Made by a program: the position numbers and the translations under genes. From Alphaproteobacteria bacterium (GTDB lineage Bacteria; Pseudomonadota; Alphaproteobacteria; JANQMY01), in the NCBI GenBank assembly GCA_028289425.1, contig JANQPL010000016.1, positions 183,630 to 247,629 of the forward strand: a DNA stretch of 64,000 nt, in the 5' to 3' direction. Numbering within the stretch: position 1 is the first letter of the stretch; each line of letters starts with the position of its first letter. Below, piece by piece: positions 35,785 to 44,265 of this stretch. The notes beneath the pieces are model-generated. The model ran no database searches and had not been told where the DNA came from. It was given only the letters and a program-made list of their open reading frames with translations.

Positions 35785-37089
35785 CTACAAAGCCGATAGC
35801 GGCGCCTGCATATCGAAAACGGAATCGACCAATTGAGCGGCGTCCCGGTCGCCTTCATCGGCAAGCTTGTTGAGGCGCTTTAGGTCCGCAATGGCGTCTG
35901 CCTCTTCCTCCGGAAAATCACCGGTGGTGCCCTTCTTAGAAAAATCCGTCAGCGCTGCGAACACCCAAGGCGCGCGGGTTTGTTCATGGGCCCGCGGAAA
36001 GAAATCGCGCCACAATCCGCCAAGCGGCTGCGATGTATCGCGGCGCTCAGAAAGCACGCGGTCCAATTCGGCCACCTGGCGGCACGCCAGTGACATGCCT
36101 TGGGCATAGCCCGGATTGATGTGGCACAGGGCATCGCCGATCGGCAACAGGCCGTCGGGAAACGCCGACAGCTTCTCAAAGTGGCGCCGTACGCTTTTGG
36201 GGAAGAGGTACTGCTTGGGCGCCACCAGCAGGTCGGCGTGCTTGAGCAGATCGCCCAGGCGCGGATTGTGGAGCGTGTCGATGAACGTCATAAACCCGGC
36301 ACTGTCTTTCGGCGGGTAATCGCCAAGCCGGCCCGCCAGCGTGACCAGCCAGTTGCCGCCTTCCACTTTGGTGAGCGACCCGCCGCGCTTCACATACTCT
36401 CCTTTACGCGCAGATGAAATGAGAAAGCACACATCGTCGAATTGCGCGCCGTCGTTCGGGCGGAACAGGGCGGTGCCATAGGCGAAATCGCAATTGACGG
36501 TGGTTTCGCCGGGACGATTGAGGCCCAGCGCATCGAGCCAACGCAGCGTTTGGCTTTCCCGGCCGGTGGCATCGACCACAAGGTCCGCCTGCAGAGCTTC
36601 TCCTGTGGCAAGTGCGACGCCGGTTATGCGGCCGTTCTCCACCAAAGGCCGGTCGACCATCGTTTTGTATCGCGCCGTGACATTGGGCAGCGCCTCCACT
36701 TGGGCACGGATGCAGTGTTCCAGCAGCGGCCGGGTTTGCGCGCGCATGCGCGAGGCCCCATCGTCGATGGGCGTGGGCTGAAACCGCGACAGGCGATAGG
36801 TCTTGCCGAATGCCGTGTAGGCATACCATTGGGTGGGCCCCGCGCTGTGACCGCCTTGCGCGTCCAGGTCGCCTTCCAGTGTGGGAAACAGGTCATTCAA
36901 AATATCGAGGCCGCCGGGCAGAAGCGTGTGAATATGAAATCCCTGGGCGGCGCCTGTGCGAACTTGCGGGTTGGACGGAACATCGTCCCGGTCGATCATG
37001 GTGACGGTGCGGAAGTGTTTTGCGAGCACGCGCGCCGTTGCCAGTCCCGCAATGCCGGTGCCAAGAACGATCGCCTTGTCGTATGTCAC
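35785..37089 (-). CDS. FAD-dependent oxidoreductase (tetracycline-hydroxylase/geranylgeranyl-reductase superfamily)
   Basis: 434 residues. GTGIAGLATARVLA (9-22) is the FAD Rossmann motif; RAQTRPLLEHCIRAQ, DLVVDATGRESQTLRWL and LPIGDALCHINPGYAQGMSLA are the later FAD-binding blocks. The closest architectures are putative epoxidases/hydroxylases of unknown substrate. It diverges from the HxlR gene at 37193, which is its likely regulator. Confidence 0.88.
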   Translation of the reverse strand: MTYDKAIVLGTGIAGLATARVLAKHFRTVTMIDRDDVPSNPQVRTGAAQGFHIHTLLPGGLDILNDLFPTLEGDLDAQGGHSAGPTQWYAYTAFGKTYRLSRFQPTPIDDGASRMRAQTRPLLEHCIRAQVEALPNVTARYKTMVDRPLVENGRITGVALATGEALQADLVVDATGRESQTLRWLDALGLNRPGETTVNCDFAYGTALFRPNDGAQFDDVCFLISSARKGEYVKRGGSLTKVEGGNWLVTLAGRLGDYPPKDSAGFMTFIDTLHNPRLGDLLKHADLLVAPKQYLFPKSVRRHFEKLSAFPDGLLPIGDALCHINPGYAQGMSLACRQVAELDRVLSERRDTSQPLGGLWRDFFPRAHEQTRAPWVFAALTDFSKKGTTGDFPEEEADAIADLKRLNKLADEGDRDAAQLVDSVFDMQAPLSAL

Positions 37090-37192
37090 CGTATGCCCCT
37101 CCCGGTCATGACAAACTGATTAAGAAAAAAGACTGGTTCCAACTTACTATCGACATTAGAATAGCGCAACCACCCCGTTGAATGGCGTGCCT

Positions 37193-37648
37193 ATGAAACA
37201 ACAGCGCTCAGGATGTCCCATCAATCTGTCCCTCGAAATCTTGGGGGATAAGTGGACCCTGGTGGTGATCCGCGACATGGCGCTGGGCGGGCGGCGCCAC
37301 TTTCGCGAATTGCTCACCCTGTCCGATGAAGGGATTGCGCCTAACATGCTTGCCGACCGGTTGAAGCTGCTCATGACCCATGGGCTGATCACCAAAGCGG
37401 ACGATCCCAGCCATAAGCAAAAGGCCATTTACAGCCTCACCGAAAAAGGCATTGAGCTGGTGCCCGTGTTGGCGCAAATGGCCATTTGGGGCCGCAAATA
37501 TTTGCCAGCCTCGCCTGAACTCGCCGCCATGGCGAAGACGCTGGAAGACGGCGGACCCAAATTGTGGGCGGCCATGATGCGCCGTTTGCGTGAAGTGCAT
37601 CTGGGGGAGCTTTCCCCGGGCAGATCCAGGCGCAGAAAAGCCAGCTAA
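37193..37648 (+). CDS. HxlR family transcriptional regulator
   Basis: 151 residues. CPINLSLEILGDKWTLVVIRDMALGGRRHFRELL and ISPxxLxxRLKxL-like IAPNMLADRLKLL are diagnostic of HxlR winged-helix regulators, including the single N-terminal Cys (C10) that senses aldehydes or redox state in some members. ATG 37193 is chosen; TTG 37178 is possible. It is divergent from the FAD oxidoreductase gene. Confidence 0.9.
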   Translation: MKQQRSGCPINLSLEILGDKWTLVVIRDMALGGRRHFRELLTLSDEGIAPNMLADRLKLLMTHGLITKADDPSHKQKAIYSLTEKGIELVPVLAQMAIWGRKYLPASPELAAMAKTLEDGGPKLWAAMMRRLREVHLGELSPGRSRRRKAS

Positions 37649-37746
37649 TCAGCCAAAACTCGTCGTTTTTTGAGGTAAACAGGCCGCGTCGGCGGTATAC
37701 TTGGCCTCACGAATGGCGCCGGGGGGTCGGCGCCGAGGGGGCAAGT

Positions 37747-39330
37747 GTGCGGCGTATTCTTGGGGTTTTGGTAAGTGTTGGGGCTGTCTTTTGGACGGTG
37801 CCTTCCGGCGCGCAAGAAATCGTGGCGCCCCTTGATCCGTGTACGGTTGTTCCCTCTTTGCAGTATTGTTCCATGGAAGCGGGCGATCTCACCGCCGCCG
37901 CTGCCCTCGAACGCATCGATACGGAATTCGACAATATCCAAGCCCGTGAAGCGCGACAGAAGCGTCCCCCGCGCCCAGGGGCGCCGTCGTCGCCGAACGA
38001 AGCGGCGCGAAAATTTGCGCTCGATAGTGTGGGATATGCCGCACTCTCATCGGACCATCCCGTCTATGTGCGCTTGCGCGACCGGGCGCTATCCCTGGTG
38101 GAGGGCGCGGAGACGTGGGACGGCCCGTCCTATGTGGCCGCCCGGCAGTTCGGCCAAATCGCGCACCAGGCGGGCGATCGGCCGGCGGCGTTTGATACCA
38201 TTCGGCTTCGGGTGACGGCCATTCGCGGGCGCGGTTCGGACGACCCCTGGTTTCGCTCGCATCGGGATCTTGTGGAACACATCACCCATCGCGAGGCGTG
38301 GTTTCAGACCGCCAAAGATGCCGCCCTGTTCGGCGATTACGAAACGGCGCTCAAAATTCTTGACGAGGGGCATGCCGCTCATCCACCGGGCATATCTCGC
38401 GCCAATTTGGAGGTCGCACAGATTCACCTGACAAGTGGAAAACATAGGTATGCGGAGTTTGCGGCGTCGCTCGCCATCAAATCCGCGCCACAAGAACCTC
38501 AATTGGCGCACGGCATTCTGAACGATCCGGACCTTAAAGCGCGCCTGCTGCTCATTGAAAGCCGGCTGGCGCAAGCTAAAGACGTGGCGGCCGAGACCGA
38601 ACGCCTGCAACAATCGCTCATGCACCGCTATGCCCCCCTGCCACTGCACGGGCAGGCGTTACTCTATATGGGTGAGAAATTGGCGCTTCTGCTGCCTGCT
38701 GCTGCACGCGCGTTTGTCGCGGATGGCCGCGTCATCCACGCCATCGCCGAACCCGATCGGGTGACACCAAGCCCCTTCGAGATCGCCGCGTGCCAGGCAT
38801 TGGCGGATGACGCGTGTCTTGCCGACGTTGCGGTGCGCGCGGAACAGCGCCTGACGGACAGGCGGCAAAGTTGGGAATGGGAAGAGGTGGCGAGTGCCTA
38901 CGCGCTTGCGGGGGATTTTGCGTCCGCCCGCCGTCTGCTGCAGGGGTTTGACAGCGGCGATTGTTTTCAGTTCACCACGTTCGATGCACTTCAGCGCGCA
39001 TTTCAAGACGCAAATTTTGATGAAGCCAACAGGTGGCTTTCAGCGTGGCTCGCCTGCCAATGGGAGTTCGAGCCCAATTTCAATACGGGCTTCGGCGTGG
39101 GAGGCAATCGCTGGGCCCGCCTCTCCAATGCCTATACACGCCTTGCCAAAGAATTCTTGGGCCGTGGACATCAAGCCCAGGCGGTTCAAGCTGCGCGCGC
39201 CGCATTCGGTCTTGCCATCGAAGCGGATGTCACGTGGAACGAACGGTGGCTTTGGTTTCGCGCGGCCGATCTAGGCAGTGCTTATGGCGGCGCCTTGGGC
39301 GTCTTGCTGACGGCGGAAGAAGGCTCCTAA
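37747..39330 (+). CDS. Secreted TPR-like helical protein, uncharacterised
   Basis: 527 residues from a GTG at 37747. The signal peptide is 1-22 (VLVSVGAVFWTVPSGAQ). The mature protein is alpha-helical with degenerate TPR-like pairs (for example DAALFGDYETALKILDEGHAAHP; SAYALAGDFASARRLLQGFD). It probably mediates protein contacts in the periplasm. No enzyme motif is seen. It overlaps the convergent membrane-protein gene by 4 bases at the stops. Confidence 0.78.
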   Translation: MRRILGVLVSVGAVFWTVPSGAQEIVAPLDPCTVVPSLQYCSMEAGDLTAAAALERIDTEFDNIQAREARQKRPPRPGAPSSPNEAARKFALDSVGYAALSSDHPVYVRLRDRALSLVEGAETWDGPSYVAARQFGQIAHQAGDRPAAFDTIRLRVTAIRGRGSDDPWFRSHRDLVEHITHREAWFQTAKDAALFGDYETALKILDEGHAAHPPGISRANLEVAQIHLTSGKHRYAEFAASLAIKSAPQEPQLAHGILNDPDLKARLLLIESRLAQAKDVAAETERLQQSLMHRYAPLPLHGQALLYMGEKLALLLPAAARAFVADGRVIHAIAEPDRVTPSPFEIAACQALADDACLADVAVRAEQRLTDRRQSWEWEEVASAYALAGDFASARRLLQGFDSGDCFQFTTFDALQRAFQDANFDEANRWLSAWLACQWEFEPNFNTGFGVGGNRWARLSNAYTRLAKEFLGRGHQAQAVQAARAAFGLAIEADVTWNERWLWFRAADLGSAYGGALGVLLTAEEGS

Positions 39331-39989
39331 GCCAGCGCAGCCAGGCTGATGAGGCCGACGCCGATCAATGTCAGTGCCCAGACAATGTCCAGATTGAACC
39401 AGCTTTTGGAAATGAAGGTAAGGCCCAGATAACGATAGACGGCCCAGGCGATCACGCCCCCGGCGCCGATCATGGCGGCCGTGTGAATGGCGGACACCAC
39501 CACCGCCATCACCAGCGTGTTGTTCATGAGCGTCCCCGCCGCGGCATGGCCGGCATCGGCCACCGTTGAACAGATTCCTAAGTAGATGGGCACCAGCATC
39601 AAACCGGCGCCGTGGGCAATCGCAATGAGGAACGACCACAGCGCCAGCCGGTGCGGCGGAATGCGTGCAAGGAATCGCGGGTGGCGCCGGTTGATCAGCA
39701 GATAGGTGCCGAACCCGATCACCAGCAACGCCGACGCCAGTTGGATTTCGCGCTGCCAGGTGAGCGCCATGGTGAGCAACGCAAAGGGCATCAGGATTAT
39801 CGCCATGGCGGCAAAGTGACCGGCGGCAAGCGGCCCCAAGGCTCTCAACACCGCCGCCGGTTGTTTGTCCATCAGACCGGCAGACACCGCCAGCGGCCAT
39901 CCCATGCCGGGGCTTATCCCGTGGTAGAGCCCGCTCAGGATGACCGCAAACCAAAGCTCCGTCTGCCAATCATTTCCGCCCAAGGTCAC
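39327..39989 (-). CDS. Six-helix membrane protein coupled to SBP56
   Basis: 220 residues, about six membrane helices. Histidines sit at helix ends: LYHGISPGMGWPLAV, AAGHFAAMAI, AIAHGAGLMLVP and SAIHTAAM. That pattern recalls metal-handling membrane proteins such as the UreH/NicO type, although no named family is certain. Its start overlaps the stop of the selenium-binding protein gene by 4 bases, so the two are translated together. A metal-supply role for the partner is inference. Confidence 0.7.
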   Translation of the reverse strand: MTLGGNDWQTELWFAVILSGLYHGISPGMGWPLAVSAGLMDKQPAAVLRALGPLAAGHFAAMAIILMPFALLTMALTWQREIQLASALLVIGFGTYLLINRRHPRFLARIPPHRLALWSFLIAIAHGAGLMLVPIYLGICSTVADAGHAAAGTLMNNTLVMAVVVSAIHTAAMIGAGGVIAWAVYRYLGLTFISKSWFNLDIVWALTLIGVGLISLAALA

Positions 39990-41386
39990 ACGGACGGATA
40001 GCAGAAAGAATCCGTGGAACAGTCGCCGCCTTCCAGCCGGATCTGATGGGCTGCGTAGCCATCGGGGAAATCCACCCAGTAATCTTCGGCGATGGTCAGG
40101 CCGCCAGTCTCTCCCGCGTGCGCCAGAACCTGCGCCCCAGGCAATCCGTCGGGATAAAACTGCTGATCCCAGGTGGAATAAAGCGAATTGGTGAAGTAGA
40201 CCCGCTTGCTGTCCCGGCTGATCTCTACCATTTGCGGGCCGCCGCCAAACGGATTGCCGTTGGGGTGGGGCGTTTTTCGGGTGATCCCGCCAATGTGCAC
40301 CGACCCGGTCAATTCGGGCTTGCGCGGGTCCGACACATCGTATTGGCGCATCTCACCCGTGCCCCAACAGGCCACGTAGAGGAACCGGTCGTCCATGGAC
40401 AGGTCGATATCTGTCACCAGAGGCGGCACGGCACCGAACCCTTTCAGCAATTCGGGCAGGTCGTCGGCGTCGGCCGGCTCCGCCGGAATGGTGGCGGTTT
40501 TTTCCGCGTGGAATTTTCCGTTGTCGCGCCACCAGGTCCAGATGGAGCCTTCCAAATTGGTGGTGTCGACCACGACGCCCAAGAAGCCGTATTCCCGTGT
40601 AGGGTCATGGGCGGGACGGACCTCCAGAGACATTTGGTGGTTGGCGCCGATGTCGATGCTTTGGGCATGACGCCGCTCTCTTAAATCCCAGAAGTGAAGC
40701 GTGTGGCCGTATTTATTGGACAGCAACTCTTCGGGCACGATGCCGCCCTCGAACTGGGGCGGCAGAGCCCATTCGCTCGACACCATGTAGTCGCGCGGCA
40801 GGTTCCACCAAAAATCATAATGCTTTTCCTGAGGGCCGCGTTCGATTTCCCAGCGCCCCAGAATGTCGAAGGTTTCGCAATCCATAATGAAGACACCGGG
40901 CGGGCCGTCCGTGCCGTCGGCCCCGCCACCGCCCAGTGTGCTGATATAGATCCCTTCCGGCCCGCAATGTACCGTATGCGGACGGGAATAGCCGGTCTTG
41001 GCGAACACTTCCTCCGGTTCGATGATTTTGTGGATCTTGGCTTTTGTCGGATGGGGATGGGTATCGACGATATAAATGCGCGACGAGCGCAAGCCCGGGA
41101 TGATGAGAAACCGCCTTTCTTGATGGGCGTGTCCCGTTAAAGGGGACAGGGCGGATGAACAGGCATTCCAGCCAAAGTGATGAAACTCATCGCCCGTATT
41201 GGGCATGGTAATTTGATGAACGATGTTTCCGTAGTCGCCCGACTTCGGGTCCACATCAATGACCGCAAGGGCATCCGGTTTCGAGAAATCAGGGCAAAGC
41301 AAAACTGTGTACGCGAATGTTTCCGGCGCTGCCTCCATGGCAAGTCTGGGGGAGGCATGGAACGTCGGGTCAGGACGTATGGTCAT
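39986..41386 (-). CDS. Selenium-binding protein 56 family (methanethiol oxidase-like)
   Basis: 466 residues, a seven-bladed beta-propeller family. Conserved blocks include LLCPDFSKPDALAVIDVDP, DEFHHFGWNACSS, RPHTVHCGPEGIYISTLGG and GHTLHFWDLRERR. Family members in bacteria and humans oxidise methanethiol to formaldehyde, H2S and H2O2 using copper. No signal peptide is visible, so it is likely cytoplasmic, whereas characterised bacterial MTO is periplasmic. GGAGG precedes ATG 41386. Confidence 0.9.
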   Translation of the reverse strand: MTIRPDPTFHASPRLAMEAAPETFAYTVLLCPDFSKPDALAVIDVDPKSGDYGNIVHQITMPNTGDEFHHFGWNACSSALSPLTGHAHQERRFLIIPGLRSSRIYIVDTHPHPTKAKIHKIIEPEEVFAKTGYSRPHTVHCGPEGIYISTLGGGGADGTDGPPGVFIMDCETFDILGRWEIERGPQEKHYDFWWNLPRDYMVSSEWALPPQFEGGIVPEELLSNKYGHTLHFWDLRERRHAQSIDIGANHQMSLEVRPAHDPTREYGFLGVVVDTTNLEGSIWTWWRDNGKFHAEKTATIPAEPADADDLPELLKGFGAVPPLVTDIDLSMDDRFLYVACWGTGEMRQYDVSDPRKPELTGSVHIGGITRKTPHPNGNPFGGGPQMVEISRDSKRVYFTNSLYSTWDQQFYPDGLPGAQVLAHAGETGGLTIAEDYWVDFPDGYAAHQIRLEGGDCSTDSFCYPSV

Positions 41387-41556
41387 GGCCGTTTCCTCCG
41401 AATAGGCGCGTTGTGTTGTTCTGCGCGCCTGTAATCGTCTCACTTTTGACATGTCTTGGAAATCGAAATCGCACAGCCGTGTTGCGTTGGCGCGGATTTA
41501 CACTCCCAAATGGTTGGGTTACGTTCCCCTCAACCAACAACACAGGAGACCCCCCA

Positions 41557-42021
41557 ATGAGCACCGAAAGCGCGGCCGACCTTCCCGCAGGATTGCCCGA
41601 TTGGATACGCGATCACATCAATCTCTATTTGGAAGACCCTGAAAAGGCGCATATGTGGGATTCGGGCGTTGCCGGCGGCCCCGGGCCGTTGCCCACCCTG
41701 TTGCTTGAGATGACAGGCGCCAAATCCGGACAAAAACGCATGCTGCCGCTGATCTATCAAAAAGTGGGCGACCGTTTCGTGATCATCGCGTCGAAAGGCG
41801 GCGCGCCCGACCATCCGGCCTGGTATGTCAATCTGGTCAAAACGCCGGCCTGCCACATTCGTGTGGGGACGGATCAATATGATTGCGTGGCCCGCACGGC
41901 CGACAGCCCGGAACGGGAAGAGTTGTGGGCGAAAATGGCGGCCGTCTATCCGCCGTATAATGACTATCAGGAAGCGGCGGGCAGCCGGGTCATCCCCGTG
42001 GTGGTGCTGGACCCTAAATAA
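41557..42021 (+). CDS. Nitroreductase family deazaflavin-dependent oxidoreductase (Ddn-like)
   Basis: 154 residues. LLLEMTGAKSGQKRMLPLIYQKVGDRFVIIASKGG and HPAWYVNLVKTPACHIRVG are the DUF385/Ddn signature of split-barrel enzymes that use F420 or related flavin. ATG 41557 follows AGGAGAC. No F420 synthesis gene is in the window, so the cofactor is not certain. Confidence 0.88.
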   Translation: MSTESAADLPAGLPDWIRDHINLYLEDPEKAHMWDSGVAGGPGPLPTLLLEMTGAKSGQKRMLPLIYQKVGDRFVIIASKGGAPDHPAWYVNLVKTPACHIRVGTDQYDCVARTADSPEREELWAKMAAVYPPYNDYQEAAGSRVIPVVVLDPK

Positions 42022-42056
42022 AGGCAGGGGCATACAGCCCATCGATCCGCGTGGTA

Positions 42057-42240
42057 TAAAAAGGGGACACGAATAAAGGGGACACGAATAAAGGAGACAC
42101 GAATAAAGGGGACACAATACTTAATTCGATAGATACGGACGGTGATCAACTTGATCGGCATCCGAATTAAGTATTGTGTCCCCTTTATTCCCTATCGAGT
42201 TAAGTATTGAGTCCCCTTTATTCTATTCCATTCCCCCTTT
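42057..42240. repeat. Tandem 15-base units and a 27-base perfect inverted repeat
   Basis: The unit GAATAAAGGGGACAC occurs at 42071-42085, 42086-42100 (one change) and 42101-42115, preceded by a partial copy. Bases 42101-42127 and 42164-42190 are exact reverse complements over 27 bases. A second nested pair, 42101-42132 with 42192-42223, matches at 30 of 32 positions. GATCAACTTGATC lies in the centre. Such AAAGGGGACA sequences often flank REP-associated transposases; none is encoded here. Confidence 0.85.
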
Positions 42241-42247
42241 ATTCCAA

Positions 42248-42272
42248 CGGCCCCATCAAGTTGATGGGGCCG
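42248..42272. terminator. Hairpin CGGCCCCATCA / TGATGGGGCCG
   Basis: An 11-base perfect stem with a three-base loop, 58 bases after the stop of the OsmC gene on the minus strand. It lacks a strong T-run. Confidence 0.45.
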
Positions 42273-42329
42273 CCGGGGAGGGGTGCCTGGGGAGGCACTG
42301 GGAGGTCCTTCGGAAGCTCTCGGGGTGAG

Positions 42330-42899
42330 TTATTCAACCTCTAACGTTGCGTCGATCCGAATGGGATTGGCGATATTGAAATAGTTAGGCGAGGTGCGCA
42401 CCACATTGTCGTGGATCGCTTGGAAATCTTCGGGCGAGCCATTGCCTTTCATACGCACCGTATACTGAATGCTTTCATATCCGGGCTTCACCGTCTGATC
42501 GAGGCCTAAGAAGCCGCGCAAATCCAATTCGCCTTGGGTTTCAATCTCGAGTTTTTCAAGAGTGATCCCTTTGGTGGCGGCACCGGCCACGTAGCCCACC
42601 ATGATGCAGGCGTTGAGCGCCGTCATAAGCATTTCTTGTGGGTTTGGCGCCGTGTCGTCGCCCAATAACTCGAAAGGCTCGTCAACTTCGATCTTGAAGT
42701 TTCGGTCTACTTTCTTGCCGCCAATGGTGTAGCTGTCCACCGTGGCTTCGCTTTTGGTTTTACCCTTCCATTGGGAGGTCACACGGAACCCCACTTTCGC
42801 CTTGGAAGCATCTTGCTTGATGTCCTCAACCACTTGCCCAACGGCGTCCAGGTCAATGCCGTTGACGATGTTCGGGGTGATTTCTTCTGCGGCTGACAT
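42330..42899 (-). CDS. OsmC family protein
   Basis: 189 residues. ATVDSYTIGGKKVDR, DTAPNPQEMLMTALNACIMVGYVAGAATKGI and the following beta-sheet region belong to the OsmC fold; the single Cys in NACIMVG corresponds to one of the two peroxidatic cysteines, and the second is not evident. It may therefore bind rather than reduce substrate. It follows the diiron protein gene by 43 bases on the same strand and is probably its operon partner. Confidence 0.85.
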   Translation of the reverse strand: MSAAEEITPNIVNGIDLDAVGQVVEDIKQDASKAKVGFRVTSQWKGKTKSEATVDSYTIGGKKVDRNFKIEVDEPFELLGDDTAPNPQEMLMTALNACIMVGYVAGAATKGITLEKLEIETQGELDLRGFLGLDQTVKPGYESIQYTVRMKGNGSPEDFQAIHDNVVRTSPNYFNIANPIRIDATLEVE

Positions 42900-42942
42900 A
42901 TCTTACTCTCCTTCTCTCGATGATATTTTTTGGAATCGGTGA

Positions 42943-43854
42943 TCAGCAAAAATTCGGCGCCACATTGGCGAAGGTTTGCTTGACGCCATCACCCAGCTTG
43001 CCGACGCTGGCGACAAATTGCGGATGGGTCATGCCGGAGCCCAGGAACGTCCAGCGCATGGCTTGGTGCTGCACGCCGCGGAACACGTCTTGTTCCGTCT
43101 GCGTCAGCGTGCGTCCCGTCGCCCGCTCGAAGGCATCCAGGTCGAATTCGGTCTGCTGTTGAAGGGCGCCATCCACCATGCCGCCAATCTTCATATAGTC
43201 TTCAACGGCCTGATCGATTTCTTCCGGCGTGCACCGGGCGGCAATCGCTTCCACCATTAGCGTGTCGAGCTGCGCGTGCTGCAATTCTTCCATCCAATGA
43301 TGTTTCAGCATGCTCTTAAATTGGGGATCGAGTGTCTGATTGTCACGTACACTTTCCGTGAAATGTTTTTGGGTCATCCATTCGATGCCCAGGGTCACCA
43401 GGGCGACGGCCAGCGGATGATGGGCGAGAACGGCTTTGGAGATTTCGTCGGCCGGCCCCACGAAGTCGCACGGCGTGCCAAAACCTTTTTGGAATTCTTC
43501 GCGGAAGCGGTTGAACAGGTGAATGTGTTTGGCTTCTTCCGCCGCGAAGTTGAGAAATGCGCGCACTTGGTGGTCGTCGCCATGAAGCGTGGGCTGCACG
43601 TGATCGAGCACAAACGGCAGAATGAATTCTTCTACCAGGCCGAACATGCAGAGATAGCCGTGTCCGCGAATCTGATTAAGAGTGATCTGTTCTTCCCGGT
43701 CGAGGAATGTCATATCGCTCACGCGGGCAAGACTGTCCGGCAGAAACGGCTTAGAGAAATCAAGCTTGCGCTCGCCCCCAATTATGTCTTCCACGCGCCA
43801 TGTTACTTTTTCGGAAGCCGCCAGGGCGTCTTTGTAATTGAATTGATGGGTCAT
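42943..43854 (-). CDS. Ferritin-like diiron protein (AurF/R2-like)
   Basis: 303 residues from ATG 43854 (AGGGAAG upstream). All six ligands of a diiron four-helix bundle can be placed: E75/E76 (FGLVEEFILP), E107 with H110 (AAEEAKHIH), E158 (GIEWM) and E190 with H193 (EELQHAQLD). It therefore likely activates O2 for hydroxylation, N-oxygenation or desaturation. The substrate is unknown. The OsmC gene follows in the same direction and a 29-codon ORF with its own strong ribosome site precedes it. Confidence 0.82.
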   Translation of the reverse strand: MTHQFNYKDALAASEKVTWRVEDIIGGERKLDFSKPFLPDSLARVSDMTFLDREEQITLNQIRGHGYLCMFGLVEEFILPFVLDHVQPTLHGDDHQVRAFLNFAAEEAKHIHLFNRFREEFQKGFGTPCDFVGPADEISKAVLAHHPLAVALVTLGIEWMTQKHFTESVRDNQTLDPQFKSMLKHHWMEELQHAQLDTLMVEAIAARCTPEEIDQAVEDYMKIGGMVDGALQQQTEFDLDAFERATGRTLTQTEQDVFRGVQHQAMRWTFLGSGMTHPQFVASVGKLGDGVKQTFANVAPNFC

Positions 43855-43938
43855 TTTGAACTTCCCTTTGAAAGGTCGTACCTGGGATGTTCCGAGCGGC
43901 GCTCGACGGCCAGGCGTTATCATTGTTGATGGATCGAA

Positions 43939-43981
43939 TGGGGCGCCGCGAATTCTGGGGTTGGGGCGGCGCCCCTTTTTG
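43939..43981. terminator. Ten-base GC hairpin upstream of the diiron gene
   Basis: GGGGCGCCGC (43939-43948) pairs with GCGGCGCCCC (43967-43976) and TTTTT follows on the plus strand. On the minus strand it lies between the small ORF and the diiron protein gene and could act as an attenuator or partial terminator. Confidence 0.55.
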
Positions 43982-43993
43982 TCCAGGCCCGCA

Positions 43994-44083
43994 TCAAACG
44001 ATCGATGCGAAGGTGCTGACCATGACGGTGCTCGTGGCCATGGCCAGGAAGCACTTTGCGTAGAAGTCAAATCCAGCTCTCAT
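43994..44083 (-). CDS. Small ORF, 29 residues, with strong ribosome site
   Basis: Codes for a short basic start (MRAGFDFYAK) and a hydrophobic rest (CFLAMATSTVMVSTFASIV). AAGGAGAGAG sits at ideal distance before the ATG at 44083. The length and hydrophobic C-terminus fit a small membrane peptide or a leader peptide. It precedes a GC-rich hairpin and the diiron protein gene. No homologue was recognised. Confidence 0.5.
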   Translation of the reverse strand: MRAGFDFYAKCFLAMATSTVMVSTFASIV

Positions 44084-44265
44084 TTTCTCTCTCCTTGTGG
44101 TTTGGACGGCGTTGCGTCCGTTTCGATGATGAGAAAATGGAGAGGCGCCGTTGAAATCAGCGTTGTAACCACCGTTGAAAATGCACCGTAGGGCCGGGCA
44201 AGAGCGTTGTATTTTGGTCCGGCAATCGTTTGAATGGATCACAAAGAGCCGGCAGGGAGAGAAAA

